From contig NZ_BJXA01000001.1 of the NCBI RefSeq assembly GCF_007990755.1, forward strand, positions 372,001 to 436,000: a DNA stretch of 64,000 bases, given 5' to 3'. The DNA is from Nocardia ninae NBRC 108245. GTDB lineage: Bacteria > Actinomycetota > Actinomycetes > Mycobacteriales > Mycobacteriaceae. The notes under the pieces were generated by a model. The model was not told the origin of the DNA and made no database searches. It worked only from the letters and a program-made list of their open reading frames with translations. A program made the position numbers and the translations under genes. Positions within the stretch are counted from its first letter, which is position 1, and each line of letters starts with the position of its first letter. Shown here piece by piece: positions 52,365-61,944 of the stretch.

Positions 52365-53828
52365 ATGGATCTCGCGGCACCCGTCTGCATTGTCGGTGCG
52401 GGCCAGAGTGGGATTCTGACCGCGGCGAAACTGCGCGAACTCGGGTTCGAGAATATCGATATTCTCGAGGCAGGCTCGGAGGTCGGCGGCTACGCACAGA
52501 CCGTCGAGGTCGAGGGTGAAATCTATGACTTCCAAGCGCATCTCGTCGCTCAGCAGGACTTCGGTGCGGATATGGCGGGCACCGCCATCCATGAGTTGAT
52601 GCGCAGGCATCCGGTTCGGACGCAGCCCGAAGCGCTGTACTTCGTCGGCAGATCCGAGTCCGGTAAGCCGCAGCTGGCGGTGCCGCCGCATTTCCCACCA
52701 CTGTTCCGGACCCTCACCCCGGAGCAGGCGGTCGATCAGCTGATCGAGGCCTGGACCATCCTCGAGCAGGCGATCCGGAACAGGACCGCGCCGGGGCCGG
52801 GCGGATTGGCGTTCGATCGGATTCCCGGCGAGACGTGGGAGACGTACCGGGCGCGCCACGCACCGCTGGTCGGCGAGATATTGCAGGGCCTGGTGATCTA
52901 CGCCAACATGCGTCGACCGCGCCAGCCCGCCGAAACCATCATCAATATCAATGCGCACATCTGCGGGCATGTCTCGCAGCTGGCGAAGCTGATGCTGTCG
53001 CTCTATCCGTCGGAGAAGCAGGCGCTGCTGGCGCGGATGCCACCGTCATTGGTCGCGCAGCTGGGTTCACGCCGACCGGTCAGCGTGAGCTTTCCGCAGG
53101 GGTTCGTCCGTTTCCTGCGGCAGGTGCTCGATGACCATCGGCTCGACGTGACGGTGAACAGTCGGGTGACCGGCATCGAACCTGTTCCCGCAGAAGGGGC
53201 TCGAGTCACCTACGCGGTGGACGGCGAATCGCGCAGCGCGATCTACTCGCGGGTGCTGGTGACGGCGCGGGCCGCGCAGATTCGAGAGATCTTCCCCGCC
53301 GGGGAGATTCATGAACTGTTCGCTGAGCAGAACTGTCCGCGGGCCTGGACGCGCAGCTATCTCATCCGGGTACCGGAGGAGCTGATCGCCTTCCCGCGGC
53401 GACCGGATTCCCCAGAGCCCCTGGGGTTCTGGGTGATCGACCCGTACGGCAGCTACACCGACACCGATCCCGAGCAGGCCAGGCACCGCATCACCGCGGC
53501 CAACAAGCAGCACCCCGGTCCGTACTGGGTGTGCTTCAGCAATTCCGACACCTCGATATCGGACGCCCAAGCCTGGTCGCTCGCCAAGGAGAGCTTGTTC
53601 CTGTTCCCCGACCCGCAGCTGGTCGCCGAGACCATCGCCGAATGGCCGGCGTACCCGAGCGCCGCCGCGGTCCGTGCGGGCTGGTTCGACCGGATAGCGG
53701 ACATTCAGGGCAGGCACGGCATCTACTTCGTCGGTGAAATCCTGTCGGGTCCCACCGCCGAGTGCATCAGCTCGTTCATCTGGGACGTGATTCCGCGGTG
53801 GTTCGGGTCGCTCGCCGACAACCAGTAG
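52365..53828 (+). CDS. FAD-dependent NAD(P)-binding oxidoreductase (amine oxidase-like)
   Basis: A 487-residue flavoprotein. V-C-I-V-G-A-G-Q-S-G-I-L-T-A is the FAD dinucleotide motif, I-D-I-L-E-A-G-S-E-V-G-G-Y-A-Q-T the GG motif typical of amine oxidases and phytoene desaturase-like enzymes. The C-terminal I-Y-F-V-G-E-I-L-S-G-P-T-A is the ATG-type FAD contact. Gene stands alone with a GTAGGAG site before ATG 52365. Substrate unknown. Confidence 0.85.
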   Translation: MDLAAPVCIVGAGQSGILTAAKLRELGFENIDILEAGSEVGGYAQTVEVEGEIYDFQAHLVAQQDFGADMAGTAIHELMRRHPVRTQPEALYFVGRSESGKPQLAVPPHFPPLFRTLTPEQAVDQLIEAWTILEQAIRNRTAPGPGGLAFDRIPGETWETYRARHAPLVGEILQGLVIYANMRRPRQPAETIININAHICGHVSQLAKLMLSLYPSEKQALLARMPPSLVAQLGSRRPVSVSFPQGFVRFLRQVLDDHRLDVTVNSRVTGIEPVPAEGARVTYAVDGESRSAIYSRVLVTARAAQIREIFPAGEIHELFAEQNCPRAWTRSYLIRVPEELIAFPRRPDSPEPLGFWVIDPYGSYTDTDPEQARHRITAANKQHPGPYWVCFSNSDTSISDAQAWSLAKESLFLFPDPQLVAETIAEWPAYPSAAAVRAGWFDRIADIQGRHGIYFVGEILSGPTAECISSFIWDVIPRWFGSLADNQ

Positions 53829-53934
53829 GACGCCCGACCGGATCTACCGCTTCCGTGGACCCCGCATTTTCTTTGATACTTTGGTTGGCGAACTTCCAGT
53901 TACCGGAGATTTGCCAGCGTAAGGCGGTGGATCG

Positions 53935-55056
53935 GTGACCAACAGTCGAGCGATGGTGCGCGCCTGGTGGCGATACCGGGTCGATTATCGGTGGCTGATC
54001 GACACGCTCGAATCCCACTCCGCGCTCGGGCCGTTGAAAACGATGCTCGGGTCCGGGGGCATCGTCCTCGGTTTGATCACGGTGCTGGCACTGCTTTCGC
54101 ATGCGGGTCAGACCGGGACCCTCGGCGATGTGCAGGCCATCGTCGTGGTCGGGCTCGCCGGGGTGTGGACGCTGCGCTGGTGGTTGTTGCCGTGGCCGAG
54201 CGAGGTGGAGTCGCTGCTGTGGGTCGCCGGGGTGGATCTCGCCATCACCGCCAACAATGTGATGATCCAGGATCGCCTGCTCGGCGCGATGGGGTGCGTA
54301 CTGCTGGTGACCACGGGCGGATACATCACCATCTTCCACGGTCCGCAGGTGCTGGCCCTGCATGTCGGCTGGTCCGTGATCTCGATCGTGGTGCTGGCGG
54401 CGATGATGGTCCTCGGCATGCCGCCGGGCACGGGCCACGGGAAAGGCGATGTCGCGCTCGGCCTGGTGGTCGTGCTCGTCGTGCTCGCGGTGACCGTCGT
54501 GGTGCTGCCGGTCGTGCACTTCTGTAGCTGGCTGCTGCGGGTGGACGCACTGTCGGACCCCCTGACCAGACTGTTGAACCGGCGCGGTCTCGAATCGCAC
54601 CTGCCGCGATTCTTCGGACCGCGCAGCCGCGGCGGCGTCTATGTGGTGACGCTGGACCTGGATCGGTTCAAGTCCGTCAACGACACCTTCGGTCATTCGT
54701 TCGGCGACGAGGTGCTCATCCGGACGGCCGACTGTTTACGGGCGGCGGCGCGACCCGACGCGATCGTCGTGCGCACCGGAGGTGAGGAGTTCATGGTCGT
54801 CGGCCACCTGCACGGTGAATCCATCGGTGCCGTCGCCGAGCGGCTGCGGCATGCGGTCGAGTCGATGCCCGGCCTGCCGAGCCCCGTCACCGCCAGTGTC
54901 GGGGCCGCGGAGTTCGAGCCCGTCCGGACTTACGGGCAGCATCCCGCGGCGATTCATCGCACCGTGTTCCGCAGTTCGGACGCGGCCATGTATCGGGCGA
55001 AGCAATTGGGCGGCAACGCCGTGGTGATCGCCGACCACCACGACGCGCTCGAATAG
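53935..55056 (+). CDS. Membrane diguanylate cyclase (GGDEF domain)
   Basis: A 373-residue protein with about six membrane helices in residues 35-205, then a GGDEF domain. D-P-L-T-R-L-L-N-R-R-G-L starts the domain and T-G-G-E-E-F is an intact active-site signature, so it should make cyclic di-GMP. No EAL domain. The start is GTG 53935. The membrane part has no known sensor family that I can name. Confidence 0.93.
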   Translation: MTNSRAMVRAWWRYRVDYRWLIDTLESHSALGPLKTMLGSGGIVLGLITVLALLSHAGQTGTLGDVQAIVVVGLAGVWTLRWWLLPWPSEVESLLWVAGVDLAITANNVMIQDRLLGAMGCVLLVTTGGYITIFHGPQVLALHVGWSVISIVVLAAMMVLGMPPGTGHGKGDVALGLVVVLVVLAVTVVVLPVVHFCSWLLRVDALSDPLTRLLNRRGLESHLPRFFGPRSRGGVYVVTLDLDRFKSVNDTFGHSFGDEVLIRTADCLRAAARPDAIVVRTGGEEFMVVGHLHGESIGAVAERLRHAVESMPGLPSPVTASVGAAEFEPVRTYGQHPAAIHRTVFRSSDAAMYRAKQLGGNAVVIADHHDALE

Positions 55057-55065
55057 TTCAGTCGG

Positions 55066-56109
55066 TCACTGCTTTTCCGCAGGCGTATCGAGCTGTTTGG
55101 CCAGCCATGCCAGTGACAGCGGGTAGCGATAGTCGATGCCGCCGTGTTTGGCGTCGAACAGTTCGAAAGCGATGATGTCCGACGGCACTCCGTTGTCGAG
55201 CAACGCCTGTCGGAAGGCGTCGGCGCCGATATCGAGGTACCACTCGTCCTGGGTGCCGCCGTCGATCCAGATCGCCCGCATCGACCGCATCGCCTCGGCG
55301 TACTTCGGCACCATGCGAACCGGATCCCAGTCCAGCCAGCGTTGCCAGACCTCAGGTTTCAGCACGCCGGTGCGCGGATCGAACGGCAGCTCCGGTCGTC
55401 CATCCGCGCCCGGCGTGAAGCAGGCCGTAACCCCGTACAGCAGTAGCAGATCCTGGTCTTCGGGCTTGGTGAAGGACACCCGCTGCTGAAACTCCGCCCA
55501 CCACCGATGAATATCGCCGTCGTACCCGCGCAGCTGCCGCACCGCGTCGGCGAAGCCCGGCAGATAGCAGTACTCGTAGAGTGCGTCACCGGCATGAGTT
55601 GCCAACGCGCCGAACAGATCCGGTCGCAGCATCGGCGTGATCATCGCACCGAATCCGCCACTGCTCTTCCCCATGATGCCGCGGTGATCACGATCGGCGA
55701 CCGTGCGATAGCGCGCATCGACCCACGGCACGATCTCATCGCACAGATACGAGTGATACGGCCCCGTCCCCACCGAGTCCACGAACTGGCTACCGCCGTA
55801 GGCCGTCCACGCATCGACATACACCACGATGGCAGGCGGCGCCTCCCCCGTCGCGAACACCTCATCGGCGGTCTCGGTGAACGGACGGCGGTACGGCATC
55901 CGATTCCGCCACATCGAAACATGCCCGGTATAGCCCTGAATCACATAAATCGACGGATACCGCCGATCCCCCGCCTCCTCGTAACCCGGTGGCACATAAA
56001 CCCACAACGGCCGCTCGTGCGGATCCCGCAACGGATTGTCCCGCAACAACACACTGTCGAAGACATGTTCATCGAGACGTCCGGCGAGCTCAGCAGACCA
56101 AGGCAACAT
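55066..56109 (-). CDS. Alpha/beta hydrolase, esterase D-like
   Basis: About 347 residues from ATG 56109 (M-L-P-W-S-A-E-L); an ATG at 56175 is possible. P-L-W-V-Y-V-P-P-G-Y starts the hydrolase fold. The nucleophile Ser is in I-M-G-K-S-S-G-G-F, and A-K-H-G-G near the end gives the His. No signal peptide is visible. Members of the esterase D/enterochelin esterase group cleave small esters. Divergent from cutC. Confidence 0.85.
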   Translation of the reverse strand: MLPWSAELAGRLDEHVFDSVLLRDNPLRDPHERPLWVYVPPGYEEAGDRRYPSIYVIQGYTGHVSMWRNRMPYRRPFTETADEVFATGEAPPAIVVYVDAWTAYGGSQFVDSVGTGPYHSYLCDEIVPWVDARYRTVADRDHRGIMGKSSGGFGAMITPMLRPDLFGALATHAGDALYEYCYLPGFADAVRQLRGYDGDIHRWWAEFQQRVSFTKPEDQDLLLLYGVTACFTPGADGRPELPFDPRTGVLKPEVWQRWLDWDPVRMVPKYAEAMRSMRAIWIDGGTQDEWYLDIGADAFRQALLDNGVPSDIIAFELFDAKHGGIDYRYPLSLAWLAKQLDTPAEKQ

Positions 56110-56189
56110 CCCTGCGACGCTAGTCGCGCCCCGCCCCATCCGCCTCCGCATTTCGGCGACGATGGCCAGCACCATGCCCGTGAGGGTAG

Positions 56190-56948
56190 GTGGATACTTC
56201 TCGGGTGCGGATAGAGATCAGTGTCGAGTCGATTGCCGGGGTGCGGGTTGCTGCGCGGGCGGGGGCGGATCGGGTCGAGTTATGTGCTGGGCTTTCTGAT
56301 GGGGGGTTGACCCCGAGTATGGCGTTGATCGAGCGTGCGGTGGCGTTGGAAATCCCGGTGCACGTACTTATTCGGCCGCGGCCGGGCGACTTTCACTACT
56401 CGGCTGAGGAAGTTTCGGTGATGGTCGGGGATATTGCGGCGGCTCGGGCGGCTGGAGCCGCGGGAGTTGTGGTCGGGGCGTTGGATTCGTCGGGTGCGCT
56501 CGATCCGGCGTGTGCGGCGTTCGTGGATGCGGCGGAAGGTTTGGATGTCACATTGCATCGTGCGATCGATGTCAGTGCTTCTTCGCAGCGGGCGTTGGAC
56601 GACGCGATCGGATTCGGCTTCACCCGGGTGCTGACTTCGGGGCGGCAGCGCTCCGTGCTGGATGGCGCGCCGTTGATCGAAGAGCTGGTGCGGCAGGGGT
56701 TCGGGGCGATCGAGGTGATGGCGTGCGGTGGTGTGCGCGCGGCCAATGCCGTTCAGGTGATCGAGGCTACTGGTGTCGCCGACCTGCACGCTGCCGTTCG
56801 CACGCCGGTGCTCGGAGCTACGAACGGCGCGGTGTCGTTCGCAGGAGTCGGTGTGCCCCAAGGTTTCGATCGTTTCGAGACCGACCCCGACGAGGTCGCC
56901 GCACTGTGCGCGGTCATCCGTGACCGGAACCAGTTGCCCATCGAGTAG
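56190..56948 (+). CDS. cutC: CutC family protein
   Basis: A 252-residue TIM-barrel protein. I-E-I-S-V-E-S-I, G-A-D-R-V-E-L-C-A, G-G-L-T-P-S, V-H-V-L-I-R-P-R-P-G-D-F and L-T-S-G-R-Q match CutC, named for copper homeostasis in E. coli though the role is doubtful. GTG 56190 or 56205 may be the start. It ends just before a strong hairpin. Confidence 0.93.
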   Translation: MDTSRVRIEISVESIAGVRVAARAGADRVELCAGLSDGGLTPSMALIERAVALEIPVHVLIRPRPGDFHYSAEEVSVMVGDIAAARAAGAAGVVVGALDSSGALDPACAAFVDAAEGLDVTLHRAIDVSASSQRALDDAIGFGFTRVLTSGRQRSVLDGAPLIEELVRQGFGAIEVMACGGVRAANAVQVIEATGVADLHAAVRTPVLGATNGAVSFAGVGVPQGFDRFETDPDEVAALCAVIRDRNQLPIE

Positions 56949-56966
56949 TTCAGGCACCGCGAGAAA

Positions 56967-56994
56967 ACCGGTCCGGTGACAACACCGGACCGGT
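56967..56994. terminator. Bidirectional hairpin terminator between cutC and the cutinase gene
   Basis: ACCGGTCCGGTG, loop ACAA, then its exact reverse complement: a perfect 12-bp stem. It lies between the stops of two convergent genes and has GAAA on its left side, so it can act both ways. Confidence 0.85.
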
Positions 56995-57000
56995 CTGAAC

Positions 57001-57927
57001 TCACCTGCGGGTCGCCTCGATCAACCGCTGCCGCAACCAGGTCAGCGGCGTGGCTCCCCCGCCGACGGCGTAGCCGGGGTAGCTCTGGTGGATACCGGAC
57101 TTCAGGAAGTCGTCGACCTGCCGTTTGCGCTCTTCGTAGGCCGAATTGTTGAGCTGGTCCGCCAGCAGGCCGAGTCCGCCCGCAGCGAGTGCATCGGCGA
57201 TGAGTGCGTTCGCCTGCTGCTGGTAGATGTCGAACATGGCCGGGTTCGGGTTCGACATCTGCGCGAAGAGGCCGGCGAAGCGTGCGGCGAAGTCGCCGTC
57301 GGGGGTGGCGCAGTACAAATCGCCTGGGATACAGAAGGTGTAGGTCTGCGGGCTGAGCCAGCCGAAGCCGCCGAGACGCGGACCACCGGCGCCGGCGCCC
57401 GCGACGGGCGGGCCGATGAGGGTGTCGGTGGGCGAACGGCGCGGATCGGAGACGAGTCCGACCAGCTCGACGCGGCTGGGCGGCACGGCACCGAGCCCGG
57501 TGCCGATCTCCGCGGCGACGTCACCGGCGGCGTCCGCACCCTGGCTGTAGCCGAGCAGCGCGAATCGGGTGTTGTCACAACGCTGTGCCATCGCGCCGAG
57601 CAAGCCGCGCGCACCCTTGACGGCTTCCTGCTTGGACCGACCGTAGACGTCGCCCTCCCACGGGAACGCGGTCGCCGGGTACGCGACGTAATCGGTGAGG
57701 ACATTGCCGGGCAGGTTGTCGGCGGCCGCGGCGAGGATTCCCTTGCCGGGCTCGGCATTCGAGGTCTCCCAGGTACCGGGGATCGCCACGACATACAGGT
57801 CAGGGCAGTCCTGCGGGGCGGCGTGCGCGGTCGACGCGACGCCGACCGGTAGTGCGGCCGTGACCATCGCTGCCGCGCATGCGGCGGTGTGCTTCCATCG
57901 CGAAACCATCGTGTACTCCGTGTTCAC
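57001..57927 (-). CDS. Secreted cutinase family serine esterase (Culp-like)
   Basis: A 308-residue exported protein with a signal peptide ending A-S-T-A-H-A. The cutinase fold shows C-P-D-L-Y-V-V-A-I-P-G-T, the nucleophile G-Y-S-Q-G and the C-I-P-G-D-L-Y-C disulfide segment with the catalytic Asp; a His follows in the C-terminal part. Mycobacteriales carry many such lipid esterases. ATG 57927 or the ATG six codons later may be used. Confidence 0.92.
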   Translation of the reverse strand: MNTEYTMVSRWKHTAACAAAMVTAALPVGVASTAHAAPQDCPDLYVVAIPGTWETSNAEPGKGILAAAADNLPGNVLTDYVAYPATAFPWEGDVYGRSKQEAVKGARGLLGAMAQRCDNTRFALLGYSQGADAAGDVAAEIGTGLGAVPPSRVELVGLVSDPRRSPTDTLIGPPVAGAGAGGPRLGGFGWLSPQTYTFCIPGDLYCATPDGDFAARFAGLFAQMSNPNPAMFDIYQQQANALIADALAAGGLGLLADQLNNSAYEERKRQVDDFLKSGIHQSYPGYAVGGGATPLTWLRQRLIEATRR

Positions 57928-58069
57928 TGCCGGGTGGGTGCCCGGTCGGCGATGGCGCTCCGTGTCCGCTCGAGCGCCGATGACTGTCTTTCTTCAGGTG
58001 GTCATTTCGTCGGGAACGTCCCCGTACCTGGGAACAGTGTCCCCAGAAAGTCCGTCTGACGCCAGCGGT

Positions 58070-59176
58070 TCAAAGACTACGTTGCCCATCGGCGAATCGG
58101 CCTGCCGTATTCAGATGCCGCAGCGCCTGTGCGTAGGAGTCGAGCAGGCTCGTCTGGCAGTACGGCAATCCGAGTTCGGCGCAGAAGTCGATGACCATCG
58201 GCTGGGCCCGGCGCAGGTTGGACCGGGGCATGGACGGGAAGAGGTGGTGTTCGATCTGGTAGTTCAGTCCGCCCAGCGCGGTATCGATGACGGCGCTGCC
58301 GCGAACATTGCGGGAGGTCAACACCTGTCGGCGGAGAAAGTCGGTGGCATCGTCTTCGCTCAGCATTGCCATGCCTTTGTGGTTGGGTGCAAACGTGCAG
58401 CCCATGTAGAAACCGAACAGACCTTGCTGCACCAGGATGAACGCCACCGCTTTGCCCGGCGACAGCACCAGGAACGCCGCCCCGAGGAATCCGGCGAAGT
58501 GCGCCGCGAGCAGCGCGCCCTCCCAGACGCGATGCGGGATAGGCCAGCGGAACACCGCCCGGACGCTCGAGTAGTGCAGGCTGCCCGCCTCCAGCAGCAG
58601 CAACGGGAAGAACAGCCAAGCCTGGTACCGGAAGATCAGGCGCCGGAGGCCTTTCCCGGTGCGCGCGCGGTCACCGGAGTGCGCCAGGATTCCCATCACG
58701 TCGGGGTCGGAGCCCTCGGTGTTGGGATGTGCGTGGTGCCGGTTGTGATTGCTGGTCCACCAGCCGATGCTCAACCCGGTGGCGAGATTGCCTGCGATCA
58801 GGCCGAACACATAGTTGCCGCGTCGTCCGGCGAAGATCTGCCGGTGCCCGGCATCGTGGCCGAGGAAGGCGAGCTGGGCGAACACCGCCGCGAGGAACAC
58901 CGCGACGGCCAGCTGCCACCACGAGTCGCCGAGGAAGAAGAACGCCGTCCACCCGGCGACGAACGCACCGGCGGTGATCGCGCTCTTCCAGGCGTAGTAC
59001 CGCACCTGCCGGTCGAGCAGTCCCGCCTGACGGATCCGGCGCATCAGCACCGCGTACTCGCTGCCACGCACCGACGGCATCGGTGCCGAGGCCTGCGTGG
59101 GCGGCGGCGCATCCACCACCGCACTCGACGCGGCAGCGAATCCCGGCGCCGGGCCGGTTGAAGTTCCTGTGACCAC
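58070..59176 (-). CDS. Acyl-CoA/fatty acid desaturase (DesA3/linoleoyl-CoA type)
   Basis: A 368-residue membrane di-iron desaturase. His boxes are H-D-A-G-H (about residue 107), H-N-R-H-H (about 144) and Q-I-E-H-H (about 304), the last typical of front-end-like desaturases. Four or so membrane helices separate them. It probably introduces a double bond into membrane acyl chains. The gene is monocistronic. Confidence 0.92.
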   Translation of the reverse strand: MVTGTSTGPAPGFAAASSAVVDAPPPTQASAPMPSVRGSEYAVLMRRIRQAGLLDRQVRYYAWKSAITAGAFVAGWTAFFFLGDSWWQLAVAVFLAAVFAQLAFLGHDAGHRQIFAGRRGNYVFGLIAGNLATGLSIGWWTSNHNRHHAHPNTEGSDPDVMGILAHSGDRARTGKGLRRLIFRYQAWLFFPLLLLEAGSLHYSSVRAVFRWPIPHRVWEGALLAAHFAGFLGAAFLVLSPGKAVAFILVQQGLFGFYMGCTFAPNHKGMAMLSEDDATDFLRRQVLTSRNVRGSAVIDTALGGLNYQIEHHLFPSMPRSNLRRAQPMVIDFCAELGLPYCQTSLLDSYAQALRHLNTAGRFADGQRSL

Positions 59177-59451
59177 GGGCGCCTACGCATCCTGCTAGCA
59201 GTGGTGTTCCTTGGGCACTAACTGTCGTCTACGAAGCAGCGGCCACCGACAGCGGGCCTCCGCAACCAGCTTGACCGCCGCCACCACACGATCGTCCGGG
59301 CAGACCACCAGCAGGTGAACGCCGGTACGGATCGGCGACACATCTGCGTGACAACTCTGGACGCGTCCTGCGACGGGTCAGCGGCCACCGCAGGCTTCCC
59401 CGGACGGCTCCGGATTACCTGATGCCACCCGCCGCCGCGAATTGCGTTGGA

Positions 59452-59685
59452 TCAGCGCCGAAACAAGCGACGGAGCCGACCGCGGATTCCGGTGGCGTCC
59501 TGCGATGCCTCGGGGGCGGCCTCGGCTTCCTGCACCGCCGTCGCCTGCGCGAACCGCACGTGGAGCTGCTCGCGCACCTGCTCCGGGGTGTAGGCGCGAC
59601 GGCGACGCTCGGCGCGCACCACCACGACACCGGTGGCGACCACACCGGCCGCACCCGCCAATCCCACTGCCTTCCACCACCTCAT
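59452..59685 (-). CDS. Small single-pass membrane protein
   Basis: A 77-residue protein with one N-terminal helix (A-V-G-L-A-G-A-A-G-V-V-A-T-G-V-V-V-V) followed by a charged cytoplasmic-type tail with Y-T-P-E-Q-V-R-E-Q-L-H-V-R-F. Similar small proteins occur widely in Nocardia and mycobacteria without a known role. Divergent from the next gene by 18 bp. The 275 bp to its left (59177-59451) hold nothing I can identify. Confidence 0.65.
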   Translation of the reverse strand: MRWWKAVGLAGAAGVVATGVVVVRAERRRRAYTPEQVREQLHVRFAQATAVQEAEAAPEASQDATGIRGRLRRLFRR

Positions 59686-59703
59686 GGCACATAGGCTACG
59701 GCC

Positions 59704-60342
59704 ATGACGGGTACGGCCATCACACTCGACCGCGCGCTAGAGCTCACCAGAACCGGCGACATCTGGTTGTTCCGCGGACATTCCGCCGCTGACCGGGCGA
59801 TCCGGATGACGACGAACAGTCCGGTGAATCATGTCGGCATGTCGGTGGTGCTCGATGATCTGCCCGCCTTGATCTGGCATGCCGAGCTCGGCCGATCACT
59901 GCCGGACATGTGGTCGGGCAACGAGCACCGCGGCGTCCAGCTGCACAATCTGCGCGACGCGGTCCTGGTGTGGGCGAATCGCTATGGCCAGCAGGCGTGG
60001 CTGCGCCAGTTGAACCAACCGGCCACCCGCGAGATGGAAGACAGTGTGCTGCGCACTATTGCCCGGCTCGACGGCACGCCGTTCCCGTCCACCGCCGGTC
60101 TCGCCGGACGCTGGCTGCGTGGCCGGGTGAGCATTCCGCGTCGCAAGCGGCGTCAGGCGGTGGCCCGCGAGCTGGAGAACGCGTACTGCGCGGAGATCGT
60201 GGCGACGACGTACCAGGCGATGGAACTGCTGCCGTCGGATCGCAGCCCCAATTGGTATGACCCCGGCCGCTTTTGGAGCGGTGACCGACTGCGGCTGACC
60301 GGTGGCTATGAATTGGGCGACGAAATAGCCGTCCAGACCTGA
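59704..60342 (+). CDS. Permuted papain-fold (YiiX/NlpC-P60-like) protein
   Basis: A 212-residue protein with G-D-I-W-L-F-R-G, a His in V-N-H-V-G-M-S-V and a Cys in N-A-Y-C-A-E-I-V-A-T-T-Y. The order His then Cys is that of the circularly permuted papain-fold family, which includes lipid-acting enzymes and amidases. No signal peptide. Conserved in Mycobacteriales as a protein of unknown function. Catalytic role is inferred from motif order only. Confidence 0.65.
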   Translation: MTGTAITLDRALELTRTGDIWLFRGHSAADRAIRMTTNSPVNHVGMSVVLDDLPALIWHAELGRSLPDMWSGNEHRGVQLHNLRDAVLVWANRYGQQAWLRQLNQPATREMEDSVLRTIARLDGTPFPSTAGLAGRWLRGRVSIPRRKRRQAVARELENAYCAEIVATTYQAMELLPSDRSPNWYDPGRFWSGDRLRLTGGYELGDEIAVQT

Positions 60343-60345
60343 AAA

Positions 60346-60359
60346 GCCAGTCCACTGGC
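60346..60359 (+). terminator. Short hairpin after the papain-fold gene
   Basis: GCCAG-TCCA-CTGGC flanked by GAAAA on the left and GGTTTCT on the right. A second hairpin, TCTGCA-CTTT-TGCAGA, follows at 60364-60379. Together they probably end transcription of the upstream gene; the second could also be an operator for the atoE gene. Confidence 0.5.
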
Positions 60360-60500
60360 GGTTTCTGCACTTTTGCAGACGATGCCTGCGCAATTCCCCC
60401 TTGTCTGCGCAGAGGGTGCCATCAATACTGTCCAACCGAGCCTGTGTGCGGTGCGTCACATTCGCACGAGGCGGCGTGTGGAAAGTAGAGGAACACCCGA

Positions 60501-61943
60501 ATGACGTCCACGATCGAAGAAGAAGCCAGCTCCGAAAAGGGCCTAGCGCGAGTAGCGCAATCGCTCGCCAAGTGGACGGAGAAGTGGTTCCCGGACGCCT
60601 ATGTCTTCGCACTGTTAGGCGTTGTCGTGGTCGCCGTCGCCGCGCTGGCCAACGGCTCGTCACCGAAGACAGTGGTGAACGCTTTCGGCGATGGCTTCTG
60701 GGACCTCACCGCTTTCACCTTGCAGATGGCCATGGTGGTGCTCACCGGCTACGTCGTAGCCACGTCCCCGCCGGTGGCCCGGTTGATCGAGCGGCTCGCC
60801 ACGGTTCCGCAGACCGCAAGCAGCGCAGTGGGTTTCGTGGCGTTCCTGGCCATGTCGGTGTCCCTGCTGAACTGGGGACTCAGTCTGGTGTTCGGCGGTC
60901 TGCTCGCCCGAGCCATCGCCCGCCGGACCGATCTGCGCGTCGACTACCGCGCTCTGGGTGCCGCGGCCTTTATGGGGTTGGGTGCCGTGTGGGCACTGGG
61001 CCTGTCGTCCTCGGCCGCCCAACTCCAGGCCACCGCAACGTCGTTGCCGCCTGCCCTGCTGAAGATCACCGGCGTGCTCGACCTCGGAACCACGATCTTC
61101 ACCTGGCAGTCCATGTTGATGTGCGTGATCATCATGGCGATGACCGTGGTGATCGCACACGTCTCGGCGCCGAAGGGCGCGGCCATCAAGACCGCGGAGG
61201 AACTGGAGGTCGACCTCGACGACCAGCCCGCGGAAGCGACACCGCGCAGCAGGCCCGGGGAATGGCTCGAGTACAGCCGCATCCTGCCGATCCTGCTCGG
61301 CGCACTGACGTTGGGATGGCTGGTCTCCCAGTTCTTTTCCAAGCCGGCACTCACGGTGGTCAGCAGCCTGAACGGCTATCTGCTGGTCTTCCTCATGCTC
61401 GGCTTGGTGCTGCACGGCACGCCGCGCAACTTCTTGCAGGCCGTCTCCCTCGCCGTGCCCGCAACGGCGGGCATTCTCGTCCAGTTCCCGCTGTACGCCG
61501 CGATGGCCGCCGTCCTCACCAAGGCGAAGGGCCGCGGCGGGCACACCGTCTCCGAGCACCTCGCGGAGTTCTTCACCAGCATCGGCGGCGGCGGCAGCTT
61601 CGCCATCGTGATCGCCATCTACACCATCGCGCTGGGCTTCTTCGTCCCGTCCGGTGGCGGAAAATGGCTGGTTGAAGCGCCTTACGTGATGCAGTCGGCG
61701 ACCGACGTGCAGATGAACCTCGGCTGGACGGTACAGATCTACAACGTGGCCGAGGCGCTGCCCACCCTCATCAACCCGTTCTTCATGCTGCCCTTGCTGG
61801 CCGTCTTGAAACTGCGGGCGCGCGACCTCGTCGGATTCACGTTCTTGCAGTTCATGTTCCACCTACCAGTGGTGCTACTGCTCGTGTGGTTGCTCGGGAT
61901 GACGTTCGACTACGTCCCGCCGATCATTCCCGGTAAACCCTGA
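60501..61943 (+). CDS. atoE: Short-chain fatty acid transporter, AtoE family
   Basis: A 480-residue membrane protein with about twelve helices. W-T-E-K-W-F-P-D-A-Y-V-F-A near the start and the segments S-L-L-N-W-G-L-S-L-V-F-G and F-V-P-S-G-G-G-K-W are typical of AtoE, which takes up acetoacetate and short-chain fatty acids. No ato degradation genes are nearby. It ends one base from the convergent DoxX stop. Confidence 0.93.
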   Translation: MTSTIEEEASSEKGLARVAQSLAKWTEKWFPDAYVFALLGVVVVAVAALANGSSPKTVVNAFGDGFWDLTAFTLQMAMVVLTGYVVATSPPVARLIERLATVPQTASSAVGFVAFLAMSVSLLNWGLSLVFGGLLARAIARRTDLRVDYRALGAAAFMGLGAVWALGLSSSAAQLQATATSLPPALLKITGVLDLGTTIFTWQSMLMCVIIMAMTVVIAHVSAPKGAAIKTAEELEVDLDDQPAEATPRSRPGEWLEYSRILPILLGALTLGWLVSQFFSKPALTVVSSLNGYLLVFLMLGLVLHGTPRNFLQAVSLAVPATAGILVQFPLYAAMAAVLTKAKGRGGHTVSEHLAEFFTSIGGGGSFAIVIAIYTIALGFFVPSGGGKWLVEAPYVMQSATDVQMNLGWTVQIYNVAEALPTLINPFFMLPLLAVLKLRARDLVGFTFLQFMFHLPVVLLLVWLLGMTFDYVPPIIPGKP

Positions 61944-61944
61944 G

